Origin: Arcanobacterium bovis
GTDB taxonomy: Bacteria; Actinomycetota; Actinomycetes; Actinomycetales; Actinomycetaceae
Assembly (NCBI RefSeq): GCF_004331995.1
Contig: NZ_SJDT01000001.1
Coordinates: forward strand, 248,001 to 312,000
Direction: 5' to 3'
DNA length: 64,000 nucleotides
In this document: positions 44,819 through 53,225 of the stretch, piece after piece
Layout of the letters: every line of letters begins with the position of its first letter
Numbering within the stretch: the stretch's first letter is position 1
Notes under the pieces: model-generated
What the model was told of the DNA's origin: nothing
The model's database searches: none
The model's input: the letters and a program-made list of their open reading frames with translations, nothing else
Program-made: the position numbers and the translations under genes

Positions 44819-45598
44819 CTATTGCGTAGGTGTGAAATACTTCTCTACCAGCGCATATAAGATAGCAGCAGTTTCACAATCCATCACGCCGTCGTACTTC
44901 TCTTGGCGAAAATGCAACTGAAACGCTTGCACAAGATCGTGGAATCCGGCGTCTGTAGCTGCGGCCGCAACACCATAACCGTAGGTAGCGAAATGAGCCA
45001 AAAACTCACTTCGATCCGGAAGCCCTCCCTTCTCGAACTGGCTCAGATACGTAGCTTTTGTATCGTCGTCATACCACGCACCGACACCTGCTTCATACAG
45101 TTCCTTCCAAGGGAAGGCCGCACCAGGATCCTTTTTGCGCCCCGGTGCCACATCCGAATGCCCCAGCACGTGCACTGGCTCAATATCTGGGTAACGCTGC
45201 ATGACGTTGTGCGCCAATTCTTTAACTGCGTCAATCTGTGTGGAGTTGTACGGCGGAAACACGAGCTTTCCGTCTTTTTCGCTCGCAAGATTGACTATCT
45301 CCACACCGATTGAGGAGTCGTTAATATTGGTACGGCCCGCCCAGAAACTTACACCCGCATGCCAAGCCCGGTCGTTTTCATCAACAAGATTAAATATGCG
45401 CATATCCTTATATCCAGCGTCGATATAGGTCTGCTCAGTTGGATCAGGCACAAGATAATGTGCACTCACTTTCCCGTCACCAGCAAGCAACTTCGCAGAT
45501 GTCACGAAATTTTCTGCCGTGTAGTGGAGAATTAAGAAACGAACGCGCTTACCGTAACCCTTGACCGAACGGTATGCGTTGTAATCGATCTGATACAT
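44819..45598 (-). CDS. N-acetylmuramoyl-L-alanine amidase (Amidase_2/AmpD-like)
   Basis: A 259-residue zinc amidase that cleaves the bond between N-acetylmuramic acid and L-Ala of peptidoglycan. The zinc ligands are the His in FLILHYTAENF, His in VLGHSDVAPGRKKDPG, and the Asp nearby; the family GVEIVNLA strand is present. The C-terminal ~60 residues resemble a peptidoglycan-binding domain (DLVQAFQLHFRQ, then GVMDCETAAILYALVEKYF). No signal peptide is seen, so it may recycle muropeptides in the cytoplasm. ATG 45598 has an AAAGGATT nearby. Confidence 0.9.
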   Translation of the reverse strand: MYQIDYNAYRSVKGYGKRVRFLILHYTAENFVTSAKLLAGDGKVSAHYLVPDPTEQTYIDAGYKDMRIFNLVDENDRAWHAGVSFWAGRTNINDSSIGVEIVNLASEKDGKLVFPPYNSTQIDAVKELAHNVMQRYPDIEPVHVLGHSDVAPGRKKDPGAAFPWKELYEAGVGAWYDDDTKATYLSQFEKGGLPDRSEFLAHFATYGYGVAAAATDAGFHDLVQAFQLHFRQEKYDGVMDCETAAILYALVEKYFTPTQ

Positions 45599-45635
45599 AA
45601 CAATCCTTTCAGTTTGCTGTTGTTTTCTTGACGCA

Positions 45636-46988
45636 CTAGCCGATTAAGCGCCACAGTGCCACGCCAATTGCACACACACTTATCGTGGACACTAAACCGG
45701 CTGGCCAAGCGCGATATTTATTCGTCGTACCGGTAACGTCAATTTCTTCAGCGAAAAGTAAGGTCGGGAGCGCCGGAATCACGTACTGCACATTCACTGC
45801 CTGCACGAGCGCCGCTAGGAAACCAGCCGGTACGCCCACACTGAGAGCCAGCGGGAACATGATAGAAATTGTTGCAGTCTGCGACATCACAATCATTCCC
45901 AAAACCGCAATCAGCAGCGCCACCAGCCACGGCGCTTTCTCAACCAACGGCGCGAGGTTCTCTTTCAGCACACGCATGTTACCGGCGTCGCCAAAAATGG
46001 TGGAACCCAACAGACCCGGTCCCAACACCGACATCATCGCCGTCACGCAGGAGGTAAATACTTTCGCCTCGAAAATACTACGCACCGGAATTCGGGTAAC
46101 AACTAACGTAAACACAGCAGACATATAGAGCATGAGCTGCACCATCATCGTCGCAGGCATCCACGTAACCTTGGACGTAACCGCATGATCCACAATCACG
46201 TCCCGCATCGCCCCCGGAATAAGCGCGTGCCCCAACGTGTCATAGTTGAGCCCCACAATCATCACGCAGACAATCGCCGATACGAAGCCAATTACTGCAG
46301 CGTATTGGGTACGCGAGAAACGTTGCGCCGCATCGTCATCACGCGTTTCTTTGACGACGCCGGTGCGTACGCGTTCCAGATACACCGGATCGCGATCGAG
46401 AGGCTTTCCCCAGAAATTCAAAAATAACGAGGTGAGCAGGGTGGACAGCAAAGCAGCTGGAATCACTATCGCCATATAGGAAGCCATCGAGAAGCCGTGA
46501 CCGGAAAGAAAGCCGACGGCGGTGAGCGCGCTCGATGCCGCTGGGCTGGCAACTAAGGCAGTATTCGAGGCCAATACCGATGCAACAAGCGGTCGCTCGG
46601 GGCGCACCCGCGCACGTAACGCCGTTCGGGCAATAACTGGTTCAAGTGACATCACAATATTGCTCGTGCCTACGCCAAAGACGAATAAGAAAGTGATGAG
46701 GGGCGCTACGAACGTGATCGCGGCGGGATACTTTTTGATAGCCTGCGACGCCCAGTGAACAAGCAGGTCAAGACCGCCGGCGGCTTCGAGGATACCAGCA
46801 CTGATCGCTATGGAGAAAATAATCATTATGGGAACGACGGGAATATTCCCGGGCGGCAACCGAAAAACGACCACCATAATGACCGTGCCCAACAGGCTAA
46901 ATAGGCCAACTCCGATAGCTCCACCGAATTTTATACCGACGATGATCAATGCGATCATCACGGCCATCTCGCATAACAACAAAAACAC
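45636..46988 (-). CDS. DcuA/DcuB-family C4-dicarboxylate transporter
   Basis: A 450-residue, ~11-helix permease. The family motifs are GGLDLLVHWASQAIKKYP, FVAPLITFLFVFGVGTSNIVMSLEPVIA and the R-x-RPERPL cytoplasmic loop, with a C-terminal TATISIMFPLALSVGVP. Dcu carriers exchange fumarate, malate, aspartate and succinate during anaerobic growth. GTG 46988 is preferred because GGAGG stands seven bases upstream and the product then begins with a membrane helix; the longer frame to 47042 lacks a ribosome site. Two hairpins lie in the upstream intergenic region. Confidence 0.8.
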   Translation of the reverse strand: MFLLLCEMAVMIALIIVGIKFGGAIGVGLFSLLGTVIMVVVFRLPPGNIPVVPIMIIFSIAISAGILEAAGGLDLLVHWASQAIKKYPAAITFVAPLITFLFVFGVGTSNIVMSLEPVIARTALRARVRPERPLVASVLASNTALVASPAASSALTAVGFLSGHGFSMASYMAIVIPAALLSTLLTSLFLNFWGKPLDRDPVYLERVRTGVVKETRDDDAAQRFSRTQYAAVIGFVSAIVCVMIVGLNYDTLGHALIPGAMRDVIVDHAVTSKVTWMPATMMVQLMLYMSAVFTLVVTRIPVRSIFEAKVFTSCVTAMMSVLGPGLLGSTIFGDAGNMRVLKENLAPLVEKAPWLVALLIAVLGMIVMSQTATISIMFPLALSVGVPAGFLAALVQAVNVQYVIPALPTLLFAEEIDVTGTTNKYRAWPAGLVSTISVCAIGVALWRLIG

Positions 46989-47081
46989 CAGTAACCTCCA
47001 GACAAATGAGCTGCTAGCGCAGTTGCTGCGAGTGTTGACCATACGGCGCTAGGCGCGCGGCGTCAGGAGACGCGACGTGGC

Positions 47082-47139
47082 GGTGCGAGGGCGTTAGATC
47101 GTCGCTGTTGTGCCTACAGGCACACGATCTACTCGCACC
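47082..47139. other. Nested hairpin upstream of the Dcu gene
   Basis: Three nested arm pairs form one long imperfect stem: GGTGCGAG/CTCGCACC, AGATCGT/ACGATCT and GTGCCT/AGGCAC around a 2-nt loop, with bulges of 6 and 7 nt on one side. It lies ~95 bp upstream of the transporter start. A structured 5' leader, attenuator or element end is possible. No known riboswitch class is recognised. Confidence 0.5.
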
Positions 47140-47265
47140 TAGGTGGTGAGCAAGCTACGCCATTTAACAAGCTTAAAAGAAAGTCTGGCAAATGGGAACA
47201 ATCCCGACATTTTCAACTATTTTTCGTGCCGATGTTCGGGAGCTTGTGCGGTGATGTGTTGAAAC

Positions 47266-47323
47266 TTGGTGTGTTTTTGGCAAGATCTCGATATATTTCG
47301 AGATCTTGCCAAAAACACACCAA
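47266..47323 (-). terminator. Perfect 26-bp hairpin after the small membrane protein gene
   Basis: Arms at 47266-47291 and 47298-47323 are perfectly complementary (26 bp) around a 6-nt A/T loop, centred on AGATCTCGA. It is probably the terminator of the 47429-47920 gene, with its arms far longer than usual. The remaining gap to 47428 is featureless. Confidence 0.7.
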
Positions 47324-47428
47324 CAAAAGGAACTTAATCATCGCTTAAGCCATCACGCAACGCCACACCACAGCTTTAGACGCAGATTATGATTGCTGAA
47401 ATAACACAGACCACCTATGGTTTGTCCG

Positions 47429-47920
47429 CTATTTCCCATCTTGGAAAATTTCTCGGGCGGCTTTCAACGTATTCCGCTTCGCTTCAGCAACTTCTTCATC
47501 ACTGAGACCGTCACGCCAAGAGCGCATGGCGATGGCTTCACAAACAGAAACGATCATTGTGCACCCGACAATCACTGCAGTTAGACGAGTAAGACCCGAC
47601 ATCGCGAGCGCAAGCGCTAAATATGCCACGCAACGAACGACGACGCCGGCAACCGTATTCGCTATCGAACCGACTGTGCTCCTCTTTCGCCGCCGCTCGA
47701 GCCGCCGGTCAAGCAACGTGATAAGAAACTGTGCCACAAATTCAGCTGTAGCTAAACAGGCGATAAATACGCCGAAGTTGGGCAGCTCTTGACCGAGTCC
47801 CCACACCCACGCCACAACACCGATTAGTACAGCAGTAATAGTGAGGGAGACACCGCCTGTGAGCAGGTGTCCAATGAGAGCGTATTTAAACGGAACTTGG
47901 ATCCAATTTTGCGAATTCAT
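47429..47920 (-). CDS. Small membrane protein of unknown function
   Basis: 163 residues with four membrane helices (LIGHLLTGGVSLTITAVLIGVVAWVWG, FGVFIACLATAEFVAQFLITLL, GVVVRCVAYLALALAMSG, LTAVIVGCTMIVSVCEAIAM), an Arg-rich cytoplasmic loop (DRRLERRRKRS) and a charged C-terminal tail. The topology resembles phage holins and small accessory membrane proteins, but no family is recognised. An AGGAAG stands about 11 bases before ATG 47920. Its terminator is an unusually long perfect hairpin. Confidence 0.65.
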   Translation of the reverse strand: MNSQNWIQVPFKYALIGHLLTGGVSLTITAVLIGVVAWVWGLGQELPNFGVFIACLATAEFVAQFLITLLDRRLERRRKRSTVGSIANTVAGVVVRCVAYLALALAMSGLTRLTAVIVGCTMIVSVCEAIAMRSWRDGLSDEEVAEAKRNTLKAAREIFQDGK

Positions 47921-47972
47921 GAGTCACATCTTCCTATTTGTCCATTTCGATCTTAACGCCAAACCCCAATGA

Positions 47973-48188
47973 AAAACAGACTCTGGCGATGAAGAAAATC
48001 GTATTGAACAAAATTCCCTCAGCAGGTACGGCGGAGACGAACTAATCGTCTTGCGCTCAGATTTCGCGACTGATGCCAATACTGGATCGATAGGACTCAA
48101 TCCAAGCTCAGAATATTGGGGGTATGGTCATATTCTTGTACGCGAGCGCGGCGGCGAATGGCGCGTTTTAGACGGCGGATACCCGTAA
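47973..48188 (+). pseudogene. Truncated gene remnant without a start
   Basis: A continuous 71-residue frame ends at a TAA and has no ATG, GTG or good TTG near its beginning. It reads RYGGDELIVLRSDFATD, then EYWGYGHILVRERGGEWRVLDGGYP, which has the texture of a real protein end. It is cut off at its 5' side close to the start of the 47429-47920 gene. No family is recognised. It lies in a small cluster with another broken gene and an unknown gene. The sequence 48189-48390 also has protein-like frames but nothing I can support. Confidence 0.45.
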
Positions 48189-48393
48189 AGACGACGTTTG
48201 GCTGGCTATCGCTTTTCCTCTGGCACGAACCAACCAGCAACTTACTGGCTCGGCTGTGCGCCCCGACCAGGACACCCACGCCCGCGCTTCTGCAACATTT
48301 CGACGTCGTACCCGTGTTCAGCTTCAAATACCCAATCCTGAGAATCTGAGCATCAATGGCTTGATTGCCTTCAATAGGCTCACGCACAAAAAT

Positions 48394-48413
48394 AGCGTAT
48401 TACAAAATACGCT
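48394..48413 (-). terminator. Terminator of the 48434-49222 gene
   Basis: Perfect 8-bp arms AGCGTATT and AATACGCT around ACAA; the minus strand continues ATTTTTGTG. Confidence 0.75.
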
Positions 48414-48433
48414 CATATATGAGTGATGCTCAA

Positions 48434-49222
48434 TTAAGGTTCTATCACAAGCGAGATAAGGCACGCTTCGTTATTTTCTAAGCGATACGCTGCAAACAGT
48501 ATGTCTATTAACAGCCCAAGATCGGCACTCCGATTGTTTGGTAGTTGTGCAGAGAAGCTAACCGACTCGCACATGCGAGAGCGAAAAAAATTTATGCCAT
48601 TGCTTTCTGTAACACACAAGTCATAACTTGGCGTACGTTTCTCCACATCTATTCTAACCCTGTCCTGCGTTAACTGAGAGCACGCCCTCTTAATATTCTC
48701 TATAAGATGTGGTCTCAGGCTACTGGCAGATCTTAGACTCAAGCCAACCGTATAGTATTCATCGTCCGATATAGAAAATTCGTCCCAGAGATAGCTTGCA
48801 CGATACTGTAACGACCACTCATGGTGAGGCACCAATTCGGCAGGAATAAGCAAATCAGAGGCATTGATCGTCCAATCGCCCATCATTTCCATTGCAGCAG
48901 AAGCCGAATAGAGAATCTGGCTCAGTGCAAGTGGCGCGTTAGCTTCCGAGTGATCAACATGAAACTCTATATCGATTCCAGAAGTACACGATTTGTCGTC
49001 AAGAGGGTTGTCACTAAAAGTGAAGATTGCATCGTGCAGTTCAAGACCATTGACAGAATTCGCAACAGTTGACCCACTGCATAATGCGCTAATGGCCGAG
49101 TATTTGTTAAGAGCAAACTCTGGTGTAAATGTCCCATTTTGCAGCGAAATTTTCAAGGCTTGATTGGCAACTAGTGTTCCTGACAAACAAGCGAGGAGTG
49201 GTACGTTAGTTGTTGTGGACAA
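48434..49222 (-). CDS. Hypothetical protein (immunity-like context)
   Basis: 262 residues, soluble, acidic, alpha/beta, with no signal or membrane segment. No motif or family is recognised. The start is probably TTG 49222, with AAGGA eight bases upstream; no in-frame ATG lies nearby. It begins 10 bp after the end of the broken 49233-49462 frame, as in an operon, and has its own terminator. Acidic, solitary proteins next to gene fragments are typical of degraded toxin/immunity loci, but this is a suggestion only. Confidence 0.55.
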   Translation of the reverse strand: MSTTTNVPLLACLSGTLVANQALKISLQNGTFTPEFALNKYSAISALCSGSTVANSVNGLELHDAIFTFSDNPLDDKSCTSGIDIEFHVDHSEANAPLALSQILYSASAAMEMMGDWTINASDLLIPAELVPHHEWSLQYRASYLWDEFSISDDEYYTVGLSLRSASSLRPHLIENIKRACSQLTQDRVRIDVEKRTPSYDLCVTESNGINFFRSRMCESVSFSAQLPNNRSADLGLLIDILFAAYRLENNEACLISLVIEP

Positions 49223-49232
49223 TCTGCATCCT

Positions 49233-49462
49233 TCATCTTATTACAGGGTAAACAAACCAAGTGACACCAATATTGTCTAGAGCTCCTGATTCATCAGTTC
49301 CAAGCCAATCACACGACTGAAAATCTGGTACAGGAGTCCCATCCTTGAAATCTCTTTCACCCAACTCTACGTGGTTCGATATACAACACGTGGGTTACGA
49401 GGTCTTTCGCATTAATCGGTACTAAACCTACGCCCAAATACTAAGCGCTCATAACCGGAAGT
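49233..49462 (-). pseudogene. Frameshifted gene remnant upstream of 48434-49222
   Basis: Three successive frames fit together as one protein: SGYERLVFG, then VGLVPINAKDLVTHVLYIEP, then HVELGERDFKDGTPVPD with DWLGTDESGALDNIGVTWFVYPVIR to a TGA at 49233. The last part (49233-49394) is the longest. At least two frameshifts are needed to join them and no start codon is seen, so the gene is decayed. It is directly upstream of and in line with the 48434-49222 gene. No family is recognised. The 49463-49506 stretch up to the tRNA contains nothing more. Confidence 0.5.
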
Positions 49463-49506
49463 CTAAAAGTAAAGACCCAAGAAGCAAGCTTTCAACACTT
49501 CCCCAA

Positions 49507-49582
49507 TGGTGGAGCATAGGGGATTCGAACCCCTGACCTTTTCATTGCGAACGAAACGCGCTACCAACTGCGCCAATGCCCC
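49507..49582 (-). tRNA. tRNA-Ala (anticodon CGC), CCA encoded
   Basis: A full cloverleaf on the minus strand: acceptor GGGGCAT/ATGCTCC, D-arm GCGC/GCGC, anticodon stem TTTCG/TGAAA with loop TTCGCAA (anticodon CGC, reading GCG), T-loop TTCGAAT, and an encoded CCA. Confidence 0.97.
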
Positions 49583-49655
49583 AGACGTAAAGATATTAGC
49601 ACTGCCCCGCGTCCAAAACAAACAATAACGGGACACGCACCTACTCTACGCGAGC

Positions 49656-50927
49656 TTACGCGCGACGGCGATCAAGCAAGTTGTCGAGCGCAGCGCCGCT
49701 TCCGAGCAAGTCTTGACGCAATTCCTCGTTACCAGTCATCTGCGGAGCCTCGTGAGCAGCCTCAACAGCACCATCTCCAAGTCGCTCGCCGAGAGTTGCA
49801 GGGCGATATGGCACAGCAGCTACCGCACTTTCCGGAGCAACGAACGGCTTAACTTTCCGCTTTTGAATACGCGGTTTCAAGGTGTAACCCGGCGTTGACG
49901 CGCCACTTATCTGCTTGCGAGCCTCGCCACTAACCGCGACATTTTGCGCATTTTCTACCGCACTGCCAGCACGTTCACGCGCAGCTGCAGATTTTCCGAC
50001 CCCAGACTTTCCAGCCACAACCTTCGCAACGTTCAATCCAGCACCTGCCACAATACCAGCACTAGCGCCTGCCGAAACGCCAGCTCCAGAGTCCGCGACC
50101 ACGCCCGCCTCAGATGCCACGCCATCAGCGTCATTATTCTTCGACGCCGCATTTCCACGCCGCATGGCCTGCTTATTTGCCACGCGCACAACATGGTCAA
50201 CAGACATACCTTTTGCCTGCTTACCGGCCGCACCACTAAGCATAGCCTCGCCACGAGCTACGTCACCACGCTTTGCATCGCGCGAAGAATCGTCCGCATC
50301 GCGAACCGATCCAGCCTCACCACGAGCCACCTCAGCGTCAGCCAACTCCGCACGATCCTGCCGAGCAACAAATTCGCCGCTTCCAGCACCAGCCAAAATC
50401 GCATCGTAACGCTCAATACGGGCGCGATCAGCGGCGTCGTACTTTTGCCACACATTGATCATCATGGTCAATGCGCCAAGATAAACCGCGCCAACCGCCG
50501 TCGAAATACCTGCAACAACGCTCGAGAGCGAAACCGCTGCAACCAAAATCCAGAAAAGAACCGACAAACCTACCAAAGCGGTACCGGCAACCATGCCGCG
50601 AACATGATAGGAATAGCGCTTGGCGATCCGCGCTTTTGCCTGCGCACGTTTGCGGGCGACGGCGCGCACGTCAAGAGTCTTGGGCCGCCGTGCCGCCTTT
50701 GCTCTCGTGATAGGTTCCATATTGCGCTCCGTCGTAAAAATTGTTCCGCGTTCGGTGTGTGTTCTTGTAATTTTATGGGTGCGAGCTTGGATGATACGTA
50801 GCTCTTGTGCGTACTTTTCGTCAATTGGCGCTTCGTTCAAAACCGTTCGACGTCGGAACAAAGCAGGCAATACGTACAGCAGCAAGAGCAGTATCACTAA
50901 CGCAATTGCAATACCATCTCCACCCAC
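49656..50927 (-). CDS. Membrane protein, candidate GlpR-type receptor of Glp
   Basis: 423 residues. An N-terminal helix (IAIALVILLLLLYVLPALF) is followed by a basic cytoplasmic stretch (KAARRPKTLDVRAVARKRAQAKAR), two more helices (MVAGTALVGLSVLFWILVAAV, VVAGISTAVGAVYLGALTMM), and a long Ala/Gly/Asp-rich disordered tail. Next door is a MoeA-like gene in the same direction. In corynebacteria, Glp (a MoeA/gephyrin homologue that binds FtsZ) and its membrane receptor GlpR are neighbours in the same genomic setting (5-FTHF cyclo-ligase and MscL nearby), so this gene is a candidate GlpR. Sequence identity cannot be judged here. Confidence 0.55.
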   Translation of the reverse strand: MGGDGIAIALVILLLLLYVLPALFRRRTVLNEAPIDEKYAQELRIIQARTHKITRTHTERGTIFTTERNMEPITRAKAARRPKTLDVRAVARKRAQAKARIAKRYSYHVRGMVAGTALVGLSVLFWILVAAVSLSSVVAGISTAVGAVYLGALTMMINVWQKYDAADRARIERYDAILAGAGSGEFVARQDRAELADAEVARGEAGSVRDADDSSRDAKRGDVARGEAMLSGAAGKQAKGMSVDHVVRVANKQAMRRGNAASKNNDADGVASEAGVVADSGAGVSAGASAGIVAGAGLNVAKVVAGKSGVGKSAAARERAGSAVENAQNVAVSGEARKQISGASTPGYTLKPRIQKRKVKPFVAPESAVAAVPYRPATLGERLGDGAVEAAHEAPQMTGNEELRQDLLGSGAALDNLLDRRRA

Positions 50928-51112
50928 ACTCTTACGGTATTAAATTCAACCACAACAGCGGCTCATTGAGCAGGGCGTGTTGTGATCAAATTTATGTGAA
51001 ATGACAGGTCACAGTCACATGAGTAACACCTTTAACACCTGTCACGTTATTCGCACCTTTTGCCGACGACGCGCGCTCGCCATTCTCGTTGGCGAACCCC
51101 TCCGCCAAGAAC

Positions 51113-52324
51113 TCAGCGGTCTAGCACAATACAATCCAGCGTATCGCCAACTGCCACAGATCGCTGCGCGGCAGGAACCACCGCCAAGCAGTTTGCCTCG
51201 GACAAGCCCGTAAGCAGGGGCTTTCCAGGCTCAGCCGTGGGCTCCACCTGATAACCACGAGTGGGATTGCCAAGCACTTTGGCGCGTACGAACTCCTCAA
51301 CGCCTAGCGGCGACTCCCAACCACGAATCACGCTCGCCTTGATTGAGCGGCGATGAATATGCGTATGGCCAGCCATTTGGCGCAAGGCAGGTCGGATAAA
51401 CACTTCAAAATTGGTGAGCGCTGAAACGGGCGAACCTGGCAAGCAGAAGATCGTCGTCTCCCCCAAACGCCCCACGCCCAACTGACGGCCAGGAGCCATC
51501 GCAATATTATCGAAACGCACAGAGCCCAGCGGCGAAAGCACCTCTTTCAAGGTGTCGCCGCCTCCATACGACAGCCCGCCCGTCGTAATGATGATGTCGG
51601 CACGAACGAGCTGGTCTTCGATCATTTCCCGCAGCTCGCGCTTGTCGTCCGAAACTTGACCGACTCGGTAAACTTCCCCGCCGGCGTCGGAAACCGCCAT
51701 CGCGAGCGCATGCGAATTCGCGTCATAAATCTTTCCTTGACGCGCCGGTCTACCCGGTTCTTGCAGCTCATCGCCGATAGACATGATGACGACGCGCGGC
51801 TTCGGGTTCACCAACACGGTGGCGTGCCCGGCCGATGCCAAAAGTGCCACTTGACGTGAGCCAATACGCACGCCCTCTTTCAAAATTACCTCACCTGCGG
51901 CGAGGTCTTCGGCGCGGGGACGAACATTCGCGCCGTGCTCAACGGCAATTTTCAACGCAACTTCCGCGCGACCGCCGTCGGTAGCTTCGATCGGCACCAC
52001 CGCATTTGCTTCGCGCGGCATCGGAGCGCCGGAAGAAATCTTCACCGCCGTGCCCGCAACTAGGGCAGATGCTTCTAGCGAGTCCGCGCGCACTTCTTCT
52101 ACCACTGGTAACACAATCGGGTTGGTGGCCGAGGCACCAAATACATCTTCTACCCGCACCGCGTATCCGTCACGACCTGCCAAATCTGCTTGCGGAACAT
52201 CCACTAAGGAGCGCACATCTTGTGCGAGCATGCAGCCCACGGCGCCGTCAATGGCAACGTTAAAAGGAGGCAGAGGGCTCGATACCGCCAAACACTCAGT
52301 TAAATGCTCAGCAACCGTTTTCAT
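51113..52324 (-). CDS. Glp/MoeA-family protein (gephyrin-like)
   Basis: 403 residues of the MoeA fold, with MoeA motifs GRDGYAV, VVPIEATDGG, MSIGDEL, GKIYDANSHALA, DIIITTGGLSYGGGD, and a C-terminal MoeA_C domain. MoeA inserts molybdate into molybdopterin, but no other molybdenum-cofactor gene lies in the window. In actinobacteria the paralogue Glp joins the divisome. The DGYAV loop keeps the core but GRDG replaces the usual SAMDG, so a divergent Glp role is favoured. A ribosome site lies 5-10 bp before ATG 52324. It is divergent from the 5-FTHF cyclo-ligase gene. Confidence 0.75.
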   Translation of the reverse strand: MKTVAEHLTECLAVSSPLPPFNVAIDGAVGCMLAQDVRSLVDVPQADLAGRDGYAVRVEDVFGASATNPIVLPVVEEVRADSLEASALVAGTAVKISSGAPMPREANAVVPIEATDGGRAEVALKIAVEHGANVRPRAEDLAAGEVILKEGVRIGSRQVALLASAGHATVLVNPKPRVVIMSIGDELQEPGRPARQGKIYDANSHALAMAVSDAGGEVYRVGQVSDDKRELREMIEDQLVRADIIITTGGLSYGGGDTLKEVLSPLGSVRFDNIAMAPGRQLGVGRLGETTIFCLPGSPVSALTNFEVFIRPALRQMAGHTHIHRRSIKASVIRGWESPLGVEEFVRAKVLGNPTRGYQVEPTAEPGKPLLTGLSEANCLAVVPAAQRSVAVGDTLDCIVLDR

Positions 52325-52420
52325 AATGCTCCTTTAGATTTCGTGGGATACACACCTAGCTTACATCTCTCTTGCAGCGTAATAGTACCTATCTTGCGCA
52401 ACAAGTGGGATAATTGACGC

Positions 52421-53050
52421 ATGCCTAATTTAGCTCTGGATCTTCCCAACGTCTCAAGCCTCGAGGACGAAGAGGCCAAAGACCTTCTTCGTTCTTACGT
52501 GCGTGAGCACCGCCAACAGCGCTCGGATCAAGCGCGTGCACACCTTGCGGAGCTTTGGAAAGATACAGTTCTTGAATTTATTGGGGATCGAAAGATCGTG
52601 GCCGGCTTCGTTTCGACGCACTTCGAGCCACCCACGCTTGAGCTGTGCAAAGTGATTGCCGACGCCGGAAAAACGCTTTTGCTTCCCAAGCTTGGGCCAG
52701 GTTTGACGCGCGCTTGGGGATATTTCAAAGGCGTTGACGATCTCGTCCAAATGGCGCCGGGTAGACCGCCAGAGCCATCTGGACCTGCATTTGATAACGA
52801 GATCTTGCTTGACGTGGACGTGATCGTCCTGCCTGCGCTTTTAATGTCGTATGCCGGTGAGCGGCTTGGTCAAGGCGGCGGTTGGTATGATCGCGCCTTA
52901 AAAGAAAAAGGCGAACAGACACTCGTAGGCGCGATGGTTTTCCCCGAAGAACTCGTTCATTCGCATATTCCACAAACTGAGTTCGACGTGCCAATTCCTT
53001 ACGTACTCCGACCAGCAGAAATCGTGGAGACGACAGCCGCGCAGCAATAG
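52421..53050 (+). CDS. 5-formyltetrahydrofolate cyclo-ligase
   Basis: 209 residues. The enzyme converts 5-formyl-THF to 5,10-methenyl-THF using ATP in one-carbon metabolism. Family motifs are present: the basic Arg-rich N-terminal segment, FVSTHFEPPTLELCKVI, LLLPKL, and the signature LGQGGGWYDRAL. It is divergent from glp, a conserved actinobacterial arrangement. ATG 52421 follows GGGATAATT with weak pairing, but the N-terminus fits family length. It is well conserved and probably essential to folate recycling. Confidence 0.92.
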   Translation: MPNLALDLPNVSSLEDEEAKDLLRSYVREHRQQRSDQARAHLAELWKDTVLEFIGDRKIVAGFVSTHFEPPTLELCKVIADAGKTLLLPKLGPGLTRAWGYFKGVDDLVQMAPGRPPEPSGPAFDNEILLDVDVIVLPALLMSYAGERLGQGGGWYDRALKEKGEQTLVGAMVFPEELVHSHIPQTEFDVPIPYVLRPAEIVETTAAQQ

Positions 53051-53074
53051 CGCACCGAGTGATGATGTGCCTGT

Positions 53075-53146
53075 GGGCGTAGTTTTTGCCCAAGGGTGTA
53101 GTTTTTGCCCGTAGGCACAGTTGTACCCGCGGGCGCAGTTGTCCAC
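53075..53146. repeat. Four imperfect ~19-bp tandem units
   Basis: GGGCGTAGTTTTTGCCC (53075-53091), GGGTGTAGTTTTTGCCC (53094-53110), GGCACAGTTGTACCC (~53114-53128) and GGGCGCAGTTGTCCAC (53131-53146) are spaced 19 bp. The first can form a GGGC/GCCC hairpin. It lies between the cyclo-ligase and the SAF-domain gene, and may act as terminator or regulatory element. Confidence 0.6.
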
Positions 53147-53225
53147 ATTTTCTCGTAACGACGACGCCGTCCACAGTTCGCGCCGAGCACGCCTATCTGT
53201 GTTGCTATTTTGCGATAGTAACCCT

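Noticed and set aside
49944-50801. Plus-strand frame of 285 codons
   Set aside because: Antisense to the candidate Glp receptor; no domain, and the residues are Arg/Asn/His-rich as expected for a shadow.
51001-51213. Short plus-strand frame between the Glp receptor and glp genes
   Set aside because: It overlaps the 3' end of glp, has no ribosome site and no recognisable domain. It is not the rimJ that can occur here in relatives.
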